Below, piece after piece: positions 33,600 through 44,289 of a stretch of DNA of 64,000 bases; position 1 is the first letter of the stretch; each line of letters begins with the position of its first letter. The position numbers and the translations under genes were made by a program. This DNA comes from Malachius bipustulatus. Lineage: Eukaryota > Arthropoda > Insecta > Coleoptera > Melyridae. A model generated the notes under the pieces. That model was not told where the DNA came from. It saw only the letters and a list, made by a program, of their open reading frames with translations, and did not search any database. The stretch covers positions 12,532,268 to 12,596,267 of the forward strand of contig OU342639.1 of assembly GCA_910589415.1 (NCBI GenBank), written 5' to 3'.

Positions 33600-34062
33600 T
33601 TCAAATTTAGAAAGTTCCTGCGACGCATCACCTATTAGAAGGACGTTTATCTCGATAACGGTTCGCTCTATCGAAATAAATAAGGATACATTTTTTATAT
33701 AAAAAATATCAAATAAAAAGAAAATTAACCTTAAAAAACTGTAAAATTATTATTTTTATTGTTTTCTTTCAAGTGATTGAGGGTGTTATGCCATCCCGAG
33801 GTCTATGTATGTGCTACCAAAGATTATGAAATACTACTCTAAACAGTCCAAAATAATACAAAATAAAACCAAAAATTATCAAAATCGGTCAAGAAATAAA
33901 AAAGTTATTGCAAAAAATTGATTTTCAACCCTCAACTTCAACAGCTAATATCTTTGTAGGGGTGTCACTGAGGAATTAGTTTTATAGATATTTTTGCATT
34001 TTTTTTTACGAAATTTACCCAAATCCGGGAGATTGCCCACATATTATGGGACACCCTGTATA
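33600..34062. mobile_element. Half of a TA-inserting MITE within Copia-1
   Basis: The right end is a complement of TACAGGGTGTCCCATAATAT at 34,062, a typical MITE terminus, joined to the Copia RNase H region at a TA. The opposite terminus was not found, and the RNase H remainder is missing, so a deletion probably accompanied the insertion. It is non-coding. Confidence 0.55.
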
Positions 34063-35272
34063 TTAGTCCTAGATTCGTTGTTCCTTTTAGATATCTTAAT
34101 ACTCGTTTTACATTCATCCAATCCTCATCTGTTGGCTCTAACTGTTTTCTGGCTAAATAGGTAGTTTACGACAAAAGCTATATCAGGTCGAGTTGCATTT
34201 GCCAAATACAACAAACTTCCAATAGCTTCTCGATATGGTGCCGTACAAGGTCCCGGTGCTCTACTTTGTAAAGTTTCTTCCACTAACTTTCTTCTTTTAT
34301 TTAATTTACTTACTTGTCCTGTTACCATAGGTGTTCCTTGAGGTTTGCAATCTTTCATATTAAATCTGTCCAATATGCACTCGGTATAATGTGTTTGATG
34401 TATTTTCATATATTGTTGGTCTGAATCTCTTTCAATTGTCATTCCCAAGAAGTTCTTGGGTGCTCCAAGGTCCTTCATGTCAAAGACTTTTCCTAATCGA
34501 TCTTTGATCTCAGTTAGTTTATTTCTGTTATTGTTAGCAATTAACATATCATCTACATAGAGGACAATTAGCGCACACATTCCTTCTTTTCTCCACGTAA
34601 AAAGACAAGGTTCATGCAGATCATTCTCTAAGCCCAATTTTGTTACTTCTTCTGTAAATCTCGTATTCCATTTCTTTGAACTGATTTTGAGACCATATAG
34701 TGCTTTTTCTAATTTGCAAACTTTTGTCCTTTTCGTTTTCTCGTCCACTTCAACTCCCTCCGGTATCTCCATATAGATTTCTTCCTCTAGAGCTCCATTT
34801 AAAAATGCAGTTTTTACATCTAATTGACATACGTAAAGATTATATTTATTGATCGTTGCTAGCACGGAACGAACAATAGGCAACCTTGACACTGGTGCAT
34901 AAGTTTCCTTTATATGTCCTTCTATCTTTGAAGCCTCTAATAACCAGTCTAGCTTTAAATCGTGTAGTACCATCAGCTTCTAACTTCCTCTTAAATACCC
35001 ATTTTGAATCTATAATATTTGCTTTGCTCCCATCTAGCATGATTGTTGGTTTATTCACTATTTTTCAGACTTTGTTGACTTTCATAGAGTCAAGCTCATC
35101 TCTGACTGCCTTCCGCCAGTTCTCATTATCTGCAGTAGAGTCATGGCACAGAATATTATTCTATTCTGTGGTCATGGCTTCTTGATATGTCGCCGGTTCA
35201 TTATTTAATGATGCCATAAAACAATGAAGCTCATCCTCTTCGTATTCATTATAGTTTTCAATTTTATTTGTG
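34063..35272 (-). pseudogene. Copia-1 reverse transcriptase and truncated RNase H
   Basis: SKWVFKRKLEADG...FKARLVIRGF marks the start of Copia reverse transcriptase. [31 protein letters not shown] and ALYGLK follow, with the catalytic LYVDDML at about 34,545-34,562. A frameshift near 34,930 separates the first two blocks, a stop occurs near 35,160 and another frameshift near 34,155. The RNase H start (RYLKGTTNLGLIY) is cut by the MITE at 34,062. The chain of defects shows this is not functional. Confidence 0.85.
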
Positions 35273-36553
35273 TCATCTCTTAATAATTGTTCTCGTTGCA
35301 TGTCTCTTAATGTCATAACGAATTGAGCAAAACTCGCATCTTCTAATGAATTTGCATTGAGAGCTTTTTTGGTTTTCGGCTGTAGTGGTTTCTCTTTTCT
35401 TTCGTCTGGTCATTGGTCCTTTGGTCTCTATTGGTGTTTTCTTCTGATAGTTTTCTTCTTCTAAAGGTCTCTTTCGTGGTCTTCCTCTTGTCTGTTTTAT
35501 TTCTTTTTCTGACTTTTCTGTATTTTCTGGATTTTCATCATAAAATTCTCTCATCCAATTCCCAGTATTCTTGTCTTCAGCTCTTAAGTTTTCTGGAGTT
35601 TTGTAAACGTTTTTATATACAAGTTTTTCATTAAACCTGACATGTCTGGTTTCCAGGAATCTTCCTGAACTCGGGTGCCATAGCACGTAACCAGTGTTGG
35701 TATAACCAACCATTACCGCTTTGATCGCTCTTTCATCAAATTTTGTGTTGGGCTTTGGAACTTTTATATATCCTATACAACCAAATCTTTTAATTTGTTC
35801 AAAATGACAACTCGCATTTGGAGCGAACCTTTTTAATGGTACCTGGTAATCAATCGATTTGTGCGGAGTTCGATTGTATGCATGTACAGCAGCTTCTACA
35901 GCTAGCTCCCACATACTCTTAGGTAGGCCTGAATCAAACATGTACGCTCTAACTTTTGATTGAATTGTTCGATTGAACCTTTCAGCGACACCATTGTGTT
36001 CCGGAGTATACGGTGGAGAAGGGTCACTCTCAATTCTCTCTTTTTCCATTACCTCTAGAAACTTTCCTTTAAATTCTGTACCTTGGTCAGACCTGATGTA
36101 GCACACTTTTTCATCCTTCCGTAACAGGTTTCTTGCGGATATAAGATACCTCTCTAAAGATTCACCTGAGCCTGCTTTTGTTTTGATTGCATATGCTCTG
36201 GCAAGTCTGGAATAGTCATCTATGAATACAATGACAAATCTCTTCTGCCCTGGATGCGATGTGGGTTTTATTGGCCCCATGGTATCAGTATGCAGGAATT
36301 GAAGTTGTCTTTCTGCTCTTCTTCTATGTGTTGAAAAAGGAAGTTTTTCCATCTTTGCCAACGTACATATTTCGCATTCTAAAATTGACTCATCAAATTT
36401 TACATTCTCTAACCTCTTTTCCAATTTTTGTAACCATTTCAAGTAATTCAGAGATGCATGTCCAAGTCTAGCATGCCATAGCATGGCTTCATTATTCTTG
36501 TCAAGGATGTTTGATTTCTCTTCAAGCAAATTACCACATGACAATTCTTCCAA
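35273..36553 (-). pseudogene. Copia-1 integrase region
   Basis: WHARLGHASLNYL...CEICTLAKMEKLPFS is the GAG-pre-integrase zinc-binding module (H-H-C-C). The integrase core shows HTDTMGPI, RSDQGTEFKGKF and EHNGVAERFNRTIQ, supplying the D, D and E residues. VHAYNRTPHKS and a region that reads like a GKS-type Copia C-terminal domain follow. Integrase joins element cDNA to host DNA. A frameshift near 36,610 cuts it from the protease region upstream. Confidence 0.85.
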
Positions 36554-36889
36554 ACTTGTAAGAGTCTCTAAATTATCAACTTGTAGGGGTTTTCTGGATA
36601 ATAAAGTGACGTCAAAATCCGAGTACTTATTCTTTACATTACCTTTACATTACTGGGCTGACTCATATTACTCTCCCTCCCAATCGCACGGATGGCATTC
36701 TCAGAGTTGCTCTTTACATCTAAAGCTAGTTTTTCTTCATTTCCCTTTGAATCATACAACTCTTGCTCTGTAATTGGAATGCTAGCCTGCGATTGCTCGG
36801 AAAGTTCATGATGTGAAACAATACGCGCTTGGCACTGATATTTATCATACTCTAAATTTTTAGTTTTATTACTTTTATTTTTCCTTACC

Positions 36890-38233
36890 TTAAAAGATAT
36901 TATCCTTGTTATAATTACCTTCTACAATTATTTCATTCTTTATTTTGTCATAAATCTTAAGCATTTTATCATCTAAATAAATGCTAAAACCTGCATCTGC
37001 GAAGCGTCGTAAAGACAACAAATTTTCGGAAATATCTGGAGCCGCAATCACATCAGTTAATTTAATTATTCTTCCATCAGGTATATTGGAAAAAAGAAAC
37101 AAATTCCCTCTTCCATCTATTTCAATATCTGCTTTACTATTTTTATTGGCGCTCTTAATTGTACCATTTTTGCAACGTCTAAATTCACTTAATATCAAAC
37201 TCTTATTTATGATGTGATCGGTGGCACCAGAATCCGCAATGAAGTCAAGATCCTCTAAAAAATTGCTCTTACCTGATTCAGCTGATTTAGTTCTTACGCT
37301 TGTGATTCTTGAAGACATGTTTCCTCCAGAAACACGTCTCACTCCTCCTCTACCGCGACCTCGGCCTCTAATAGAATCTCCTTTAGTTATTTTTCCTCTA
37401 TAGTCTGTTTTTGGATAATTTTTCCGTTCACCTCTATATTTATTCTTAACGTTGCTCCAATTGTGACCTTTTTCTCTTGATTCTCCTCTTGGTTTTGATA
37501 ATGGACAATCTATCCCTTTATGTGTTCGAAGCCCTTGGCAGGAATAACAGAACCATTTTCTTGTTCCTTGTAAGGAACAATCTCGTACCCAGTGCCCCAG
37601 ACCATTGCATCTGTGGCATCTGTTTTCAGGTCCGTGTTGAGCAAAAACTCTATGAACTTTTGGTGTTTCCTTAACCTCGCATCTCTTTTCTGCCTCTAAT
37701 TGTGTGATGAATGATTTGATTTCCTCTAAATTCATTTCTTTCAGGGTTGTTTGTCTTCTTATCAGATCTGCGTTTCGAAATTCCGGAATAACACCCGAGA
37801 CCGCCTGATAAAATGATGACCTCTTTTCTTGTACAGTGAGAGGAACTGAATCTTCACTGGATTCATATTCTCTCACTATTGAATCAAATCTTTCACAAAA
37901 ATCAATCACCTTTTCATCTCGTCTCATTTTAATTTGATAAAGACGAGCTCTTACTGATGTATGTGTGACATTAGTTTCACCTTTCTTAAAACCTCTTAAC
38001 CTCTTTAAGATCTCCTTTGGTTCTGAGTCACTCAGAATTCTTTTGTGATAGGTTTCATCTAAATGATTTATTATGATATCTCTAACTAAACCCTTTCTTT
38101 TTGTTATTGCTGCTTCAGTGAAATTTGCTGGACTTTGAATATTTTGATCTATTACATCTAACAAATCATTTGTTTGTAACTCAGATCTTAAATAATCCAT
38201 CCAAAGTTCAAAATTTGATTTTTGGGTAAGCAT
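36890..38233 (-). pseudogene. Copia-1 Gag C-terminal part and protease
   Basis: The frame reads LTQKSNFELWMDYLRSEL at the start, a Gag UBN2-type domain. It then shows a zinc knuckle (CHRCNGLGHWVRDC, CX2CX4HX4C) followed by CYSC..., an Arg/Gly-rich stretch (RGRGRGRGGVRR), and the aspartic protease motif DFIADSGATDHI. It remains in frame with sequence up to the Gypsy-1 insertion at 38,348 and, beyond it, with gag sequence at 43,831 and rightwards. Confidence 0.85.
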
Positions 38234-38344
38234 GTATTCACGTTTAATGTTTATAGTATTATGGTACTTGTCATCTGTGATCTTAGTAGCGTTATTGTCT
38301 GGATAAATTTCTTTCTCTAAATTATTTTGAGATTGATGGTCTTT

Positions 38345-38348
38345 GTTG
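38345..38348 (+). repeat. GTTG target duplication, left (Gypsy-1)
   Basis: GTTG here and at 43,827-43,830 immediately bracket the two Gypsy-1 LTRs, a 4-bp duplication as expected of Gypsy integrases. Confidence 0.85.
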
Positions 38349-38668
38349 TGTTAGGTGTTCCCCTGTTAGCACCTCCACCACTGGTATCGAGACGAGTCGC
38401 TGGTGGACGGAATCCATCAGGATGATGCTGAACGGAGTGCGACGGTGCAAGGGAGAGATGAGCGAAGGACCCAGCGAAGAGCGGGACTGGTACTGGTAGA
38501 CGGACAGTGTGGAAAGAATGACGAGCGAGTGTTGAGTAGCTATATGCCGGATAGTCTGACGACGCATTGTTACGTATACTTATACTGCGTAATATATTAT
38601 TTATCAAGTCCTTCTTGTTTAATTGAAACCACAAGGGGGTTTGCTAAAGTGTGCAAGGGTTTCTTTCA
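38349..38668 (+). repeat. Gypsy-1 5' LTR
   Basis: 320 bases, TG...CA ends, bordered by GTTG on the left. Compared with the 3' LTR it lacks one CAA and one GCAC-type unit. Confidence 0.9.
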
Positions 38669-38682
38669 TCAGAAGTGGGATT
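38669..38682 (+). other. Gypsy-1 primer-binding site (tRNA-Leu-like)
   Basis: TCAGAAGTGGGATT directly follows the 5' LTR. From memory it is complementary to the 3' acceptor/T-arm side of leucine tRNAs, offset a few bases from the CCA end, as in some insect Gypsy elements. The tRNA identity is inferred. Confidence 0.5.
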
Positions 38683-38695
38683 AAAGACCAAAATA

Positions 38696-39517
38696 ATGCC
38701 CAAAAGGAAGTACCATAAAGGCCATTCGTCGCGACACGAACGATCACCGCGAAAATACTATAAGGGACATTCATCGCGTCCCAAACGATCTCCGACATCG
38801 AGTGAAAGTGAGTTAAGTGATGATGTGGCTCCGTTCCAGTCTACGGAAAGAGGACGTGGAAGCTCGAAGCTACTTGCTCAACCTCAACCACCTGTAACTG
38901 AGGGCGCAATTCAATCATCGGTGTCAAAAGGTTCTGCAGGGGTAAGTCAGCCTTGTTCAAATGAATTATCGGCTATCCCCGTCCAACGCATGAGCAATTT
39001 ATTGTTAGCTTTTCCACCTTTTAACCCCATGCACGATTCCATCACCGAGTGGGTGGAAATAGTAGAGAGCCACGCAAAAACTTACGGGCTCAACGACAGT
39101 GAACTAATCTTCCAAGCCCTCAATAAGTTAAGCGGGCCAGCAAAAATCTGGTATGATACCTATGTGTCGAGTGAGCCCGGATGGTCGGGTTATAATTGGC
39201 AACAATGGAAAACTCTGTTGCTCGAATCGTTTGAAGCACCTCGAAATACCTACCAGCTACTAATGGATGTTGCAACACATCGCCCTACGCCTGGTTGTTC
39301 TCTGTATGAATTTTACTTTCAGCATATCGCCAAGATCAATCGGTTGAAGGTTAATTTCTCTGCTGCTGATAAGGTTTCCTTGGTGCTAGGGGCCATCGGA
39401 GACGAAAACATCACCGCAGCGGCAGAAGCTGCCGGCATTGTCCTACCAAATGCGTTAGGAACGTATCTCCGAAATAAAACGTATTCGCCACCAGCGAGCC
39501 GGCTGAGCAGTCGCTGA
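38696..39517 (+). CDS. Gypsy-1 Gag (capsid part)
   Basis: The first ATG after the primer site opens 273 codons. An N-terminal basic repeat (KYHKGHSSR / KYYKGHSSR) precedes a Ser-rich linker. The retrotransposon Gag capsid follows: LLAFPPFNPMHDSITEWVEI, LNKLSGPAKIWYDT and WQQWKTLLLESFEAPRN. It packages element RNA in virus-like particles. The frame stops at 39,517; zinc knuckles follow in another frame. Confidence 0.85.
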   Translation: MPKRKYHKGHSSRHERSPRKYYKGHSSRPKRSPTSSESELSDDVAPFQSTERGRGSSKLLAQPQPPVTEGAIQSSVSKGSAGVSQPCSNELSAIPVQRMSNLLLAFPPFNPMHDSITEWVEIVESHAKTYGLNDSELIFQALNKLSGPAKIWYDTYVSSEPGWSGYNWQQWKTLLLESFEAPRNTYQLLMDVATHRPTPGCSLYEFYFQHIAKINRLKVNFSAADKVSLVLGAIGDENITAAAEAAGIVLPNALGTYLRNKTYSPPASRLSSR

Positions 39518-39519
39518 CT

Positions 39520-40389
39520 ACTACGTCAGGTCCCAGACGTGTACAATATCAAGCACTGACTTCCGGTGCGGAAAGACACAATAAATTACAGCTCGAGTGC
39601 CATTCTTGCGGCAAAGTAGGTCACGCAAAAAGTTCCTGCATACATCGAAACAAACGATGCAATTTTTGTAAAATAGAAGGTCACATAGAGGTGGCATGCC
39701 GTAAAAAGAAGGTCGCCGTAAATAAAAATAAACAAACGGTTAATATGATTGCTAATGTAGAAGCTCGAAAATTTTATAAAGAGGCTATCATTAATAATGT
39801 TCGTTTACAAGTTTTTATAGATCTTGGAAGCGACTGTTCTCTTATTGAACGGAATTTGGTAACAAAATACGGTTGGTTAGTGCAGAAATTACCGGAAGAA
39901 ATAAAGCTGACTGGGTTCCTTGGAGTGGGCACGACGGTGACAGAATTTATTGAATGTTCAGTTGAAATCGACCGAGTTTGCCAGACAATTAGGATATATG
40001 TTCTTGACTTTTTATCTCCTAACCATTCACTGATTATAGGCAGGGATTTCACGGAAAAAGGTGAAATTATTTACCAAAGAATTGATGATGAGTTAATTTT
40101 CGCTCGAAAAACTGTATCTAAATCCACTGTATCGCATGGAGAACTTTCTCAAGAAAACCTGACTCAGCTGTTTCAATTGCTCGAAAGATTTGAGGACTGC
40201 TTTGCGTCAAGTTACGAGACTTTGGGCAAAACTAATTCCATTAGTATGCAAATTCAGACCACCACCGATACCCCAATTCATTTTCGCCCATACCGATTGT
40301 CTGAATCGGAAAAAGCTAACCTTGAAAAAAATTATTTCCCGTATGTTGAAGGCCGGTATCATCAGAAAAAGTACCTCCCCGTATGCTAG
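39520..40389 (+). pseudogene. Gypsy-1 zinc knuckles and aspartic protease
   Basis: In a frame shifted from Gag, two CX2CX4HX4C knuckles occur (CHSCGKVGHAKSSC and CNFCKIEGHIEVAC). The protease follows, with FIDLGSDCSLIE as the active-site strand (DLGS in place of the common DSG/DTG) and LIIGRDF as the flap-distal motif. The frame runs into the start of reverse transcriptase (FRPYRLSESEKANLEK) and is lost at an A7 run near 40,327. The Gag/Pol shift near 39,500 may be natural or an indel. Confidence 0.8.
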
Positions 40390-42340
40390 CCCGGCCTTGA
40401 TGCTGGCTAAGAAGAACAACGAGATTCGTCTGGTTTGCGACTACAGGGCACTTAATAAAATAACTGTGAAAAATAAATACCCGCTTCCCCTGATTGAAGA
40501 TCTAATCGACGGTTTGTGCGGGTTTAAATATTTCACCACCCTAGATTTAACATCCGGGTACCACCAAATTCCCATGCATCCAGACTCAGTGCCCAAAACA
40601 GCCTTTATTACTCCAATAGGGCTGTATGAATATCTGCGAATGCCGATGGGACTATGTAACGCCGGTGCTGTCTTCCAGACAATGATGAATTCTGTATTCG
40701 AACCGTTCAAAGAAAATAAGATTATTCCATACCTGGACGATGTCCTGATTCCATCAAAGACCATACAGGAAGGGTTGCTTCTCCTCCAACGAGTACTGGA
40801 GACACTCCGAAAATATGGATTGACGGCGAAACTATCGAAGTCTACTTTTCTTCAGACAGAGATTTCCTATCTTGGTTATACTATACGAGAAAATTGTGTC
40901 AGTATAAACGAAAGCAAAATTACAGCGGTTAAGAATTTTCCAAGTCCAACCAATCAACATCGGCTTAGGCAGTTTTTAGGACTGGTTGGTTATTTTCGAA
41001 AGTTCATTAACAACTTTTCGCAAAAAACCGCTCTATTGACTAGACTACTAAGGAAGAACGTACCATGGGAATGGACCAAAGATCACGATGAATTGTTTGT
41101 TACCCTGAAGGAAGCTATTTGTGCAGATCCAATCCTTCGAATTTTCAATCCAGAACTAGAAACATTTGTTTATACCGATGCCAGTCAAGATGGGTTGGCG
41201 GGTATATTGACACAGAAATCCGAAGTGGGCGAACAGCCTGTCGCATATTTCAGCAGGCAGACATCCGATGCGGAAAAGAACTACCACTCCTTTGAGTTGG
41301 AAATGTTGGCGGTTGTTAAGACGCTAGAGAAGTTTCGTCATTATTTAGCTGGGAAGCAATTTACTCTTATAACGGACTGTAATTCGGTTAAGAATGCAAT
41401 GGCAAAACATACAATCGTTCCGAGGATAGCGAGATGGGTGCTGAGCCTGCAATCATTTACATTTAATATCATACACCGTTCCGGATTCCAGATCCAGCAT
41501 GTAGATGCATTGAGCCGGAATGCAAATTTGTCTGACCAAGATCGAACTGAGACGGAGACTACTGAATTTCATATCAATTTGATAGCTGAGAATGATTGGA
41601 TGAGGGAGGCTCAAGATAAGGATGGCTCTCTTAAACATCTGAAAGACATTCTGCTGTCAGGCAACCGGGACGACAATAAAGCCACGTTCCATGACTATGA
41701 CCTTCGAGGAAATATCCTTTACCGAAATACTGATTATGGGCGAAGAATTGTCGTGCCAAAGAAAGGTAGATGGCATATCGTGAAGATTAATCATGATGAC
41801 GTAGGACATTTCGCAGTGGAAAAGACATTGTCCCGTATTAAGGAGAAGTATTGGTTTCCGCATATGAAGAGATTTGTACAGAAATATATCCAGTCCTGTT
41901 TAAATTGTCTCTACCACAAGGTTCCCGCGGGCCGGAGGCCTGGATATTTACACTCTATTCCGAAGTTTGCACGTCCCTTCCACACCTTGCACATTGACCA
42001 TTTGGGTCCCTTCGTAAAATCTGACAAAGGAAACAATCACCTACTGGTAATAGTTGACGGATTCACCAAATTTAATTTCTTACGGGCCGTACCTAGTACC
42101 AAGACAAAGTACATCACCAGACACTTGAAGGAAATATTCTCCATATTTGGTAATCCCCGTCGTATAATTACTGATGCTGGCCGACCGTTCACATCCAAAA
42201 TGTTCGAAGATTTCTGTGCAAAAAGAAATATAAGACTGCATGTGATCGCCACGGGTCTTCCACGAGCCAATGGACAAGTTGAACGGTGCAATCGTACTAT
42301 ATTAGATTCGTTGGCTGCTATGGGCTTCGACCAAATGGGA
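40330..42340 (+). pseudogene. Gypsy-1 reverse transcriptase, RNase H and integrase
   Basis: Reverse transcriptase: IRLVCDYRALNKITVKN, FTTLDLTSGYHQI, FLRMP-like YLRMPMGLCNA, and the catalytic PYLDDVLI at 40,730-40,741. RNase H: FVYTDASQDGLAGIL, FELEMLAVV, TLITDCNSV, HVDALSR. Integrase: an H2C2 zinc domain (DVGHFAVEKT...CLNCLYHK), then IDHLGPF, ITDAGRPF and NGQVERCNRT carrying the D, D, E triad. All catalytic residues look present. Shifts near 40,327 and 42,330 break the polyprotein at both ends of this segment. Confidence 0.9.
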
Positions 42341-42824
42341 CAACCGTCTGATCGCCGTTCAACAAGGTATTAATATCACCAGACACGCAACCACAAAAGT
42401 TACACCTGCAGAATTAATGTTTGGTACGCACCTAAGTGCAGACCATGACTTCCCTGATACCGAGACCGAACCAGTTGTTGACGTAACTCGGGCTCGGGCT
42501 GAGGCCGCTAGGCGTCTCCAAGAGAATCAAGAAGTACAGGGTGTCCGATTTAACTCCAAACGCTGTTCACCACGTCGGTATAAAGTTGGCGACTTAGTAT
42601 TGACAAAAGTGTCAGGTTTCTCCGCCCAAGGACAAAGTACTAAGCTTTTACCGAAATATAAGGGGCCCTTTGTCATAGCTGAAGTACTTCCAAACGACAG
42701 ATATAGGGTCAAGGAGTCACGACACTCCGCCAGAAGTCAGATTCCGTATGAGGGCGTAATTGGCGTTGAACACTTGAAACCCTTCGCTTTGAGAGGGTTT
42801 GACCAACAAACTTCTCACCAATAG
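42341..42824 (+). pseudogene. Gypsy-1 integrase C-terminal domain
   Basis: After a frameshift near 42,330 the frame reads through TPAELMFGTHLSA, a Glu/Arg-rich helix, VGDLVLTKVSG and the GPF motif (KYKGPFVIAEVLPNDRY), ending HLKPF and a stop at 42,824. No chromodomain is present. No envelope gene follows. Confidence 0.8.
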
Positions 42825-42890
42825 ACCGTAACAGTTCCAATCACTGTATTCTCCAGCGACCTTGATGTCTCCTTCTTTACATCTCCTTAG

Positions 42891-43430
42891 TGACCTTGAC
42901 AGGCACGTTCTCAGTATTATCTTGACAGATCATTCTCCGAGCCATTTCAGTGACCTTGACAGGCACATTCTCAGTATATCTTGACAGATCATTCTCCGAC
43001 CCATTTCAGTGACCTTGACAGGCACATTCTCAGTATATCTTGACAGATCATTCTCCGACCCATTTCAGTGACCTTGACAGGCACATTCTCAGTATATCTT
43101 GACAGATCATTCTCCGACCCATTTCAGTGACCTTGACAGGCACATTCTCAGTATATCTTGACAGATTATTCTCCGACCCATTTCAGTGACCTTGACAGGC
43201 AAATTCTTAGTATATCTTGACAGATCATTCTCCGACCCATTTCAGTGACCTTGACAGGTACGTTCTCCGTATTTCTCCGACTATCATGTTCAATCACTTT
43301 TCCGTATCTGAGCATTGACCCTGACAGGTTCCTTTTCGTATGTATTCTCCTACAAATTCCTTAAACCTTGACAGGTCAGCAAGTTAAAAGACTTTGACAA
43401 GTCATATCTCCAGGAGACCTAGACAGGTTA
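42891..43430 (+). repeat. 59-bp tandem array in the Gypsy-1 3' region
   Basis: Units starting TGACCTTGACAGGCACATTC occur at 42,891, 42,951, 43,010, 43,069, 43,128, 43,187 and 43,246. The first is 60 bases and the rest 59. The array then decays, keeping only CTTGACAGG-like words to about 43,430. Inner units are nearly identical. It lies where an envelope gene or 3' UTR would be. Confidence 0.92.
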
Positions 43431-43499
43431 CTACCTTGTATTTCAGAGTCTTCCTCTCAAGAATGCTGACCGAGGGCGATCAGCTTTCCAGGATGGCCG

Positions 43500-43826
43500 T
43501 GTTAGGTGTTCCCCTGTTAGCACCTCCACCACTGGTATCGAGACGAGTCGCTGGTGGACGGAATCCATCAGGATGATGCTGAACGGAGTGCGACGGTGCA
43601 AGGGAGAGATGAGCGAAGGACCCAGCGAAGAGCGGGACTGGTACAACTGGTAGACGGACAGTGTGGAAAGAATGACGAGCGAGTGTTGAGTAGCTATATG
43701 CCGGATAGTCTGACGCACGACGCATTGTTACGTATACTTATACTGCGTAATATATTATTTATCAAGTCCTTCTTGTTTAATTGAAACCACAAGGGGGTTT
43801 GCTAAAGTGTGCAAGGGTTTCTTTCA
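43500..43826 (+). repeat. Gypsy-1 3' LTR
   Basis: 327 bases matching the 5' LTR at 38,349-38,668, ending TTTCTTTCA and followed by the GTTG duplication. Confidence 0.9.
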
Positions 43827-43830
43827 GTTG

Positions 43831-44289
43831 CTATGCACTCTAACATTTTTATTTTTGTTTGAATTCTCTAAACTTTTTAGTTTTGCGCGCTCAATCTCTT
43901 ATAAAGTCGTTTGTGAGATCTTGATAATTTTATCAAGCATCACATTCGCTCCTCTTGTTACTTGTGCCATTGAATCCAGTGCTAACAAAAGTTTTTCGGT
44001 CACAACTTCAGATCTCTTCAATAGCTCCCTCTTGCATTTCATGTGAACGCAAAGAGTCGCCCCTGGAACGAGGCCTGTCATTATTCTCACTTGTGGAAAT
44101 TTGTATATCCTCTAAAATTCTGGGTTTCTTCTTAACCTTTTCCACATCTTCTAAATTAGCAAACTCTTTATTAGGTTTTGGAATTTTGTCATACTTTTCC
44201 TCGTCCATTTCGTTGTCGTAATCGACGAGATTTTGTATTACTTCATCAGTATTGACTTCAAGGTAATCGTGATCTTGATTATCCCACAT
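43831..44289 (-). pseudogene. Copia-1 Gag N-terminal part
   Basis: The ATG at 44,289 starts MWDNQDHDYLEVNTDE and an acidic, Lys-rich region. A frameshift near 44,040 leads to ELLKRSEVVTEKLLLAL and LDKIIKISQTTL, ended by a TAA near 43,899. The same frame then continues to the Gypsy-1 border and resumes in phase at 38,344. This shows that the Gypsy insertion split one gag frame. Confidence 0.75.

Larger units (their letters stand above)
38349..43826 (+). mobile_element. Gypsy-type LTR retrotransposon Gypsy-1
   Basis: LTRs of 320 and 327 bases begin TGTTAGGTGTTCCCCTGTTA and end TTTCTTTCA. They differ mainly by two short indels, so insertion is recent. Internal order is Gag, zinc knuckles, protease, reverse transcriptase, RNase H, integrase. 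No envelope frame is present; instead a 59-bp tandem array lies before the 3' LTR. Frames are broken at three or more sites by single-base shifts. It sits in Copia-1 gag in opposite orientation. Confidence 0.92.

Noticed and set aside
42891..43280. Regularly spaced repeats resembling a CRISPR array
   Set aside because: The whole 59-base unit repeats, including what would be spacers. The array lies inside a Gypsy element in an animal-type genome.
42836..43499. Possible envelope gene in Gypsy-1
   Set aside because: No open frame, signal peptide or transmembrane segment; the region is the tandem array and its decayed flank.
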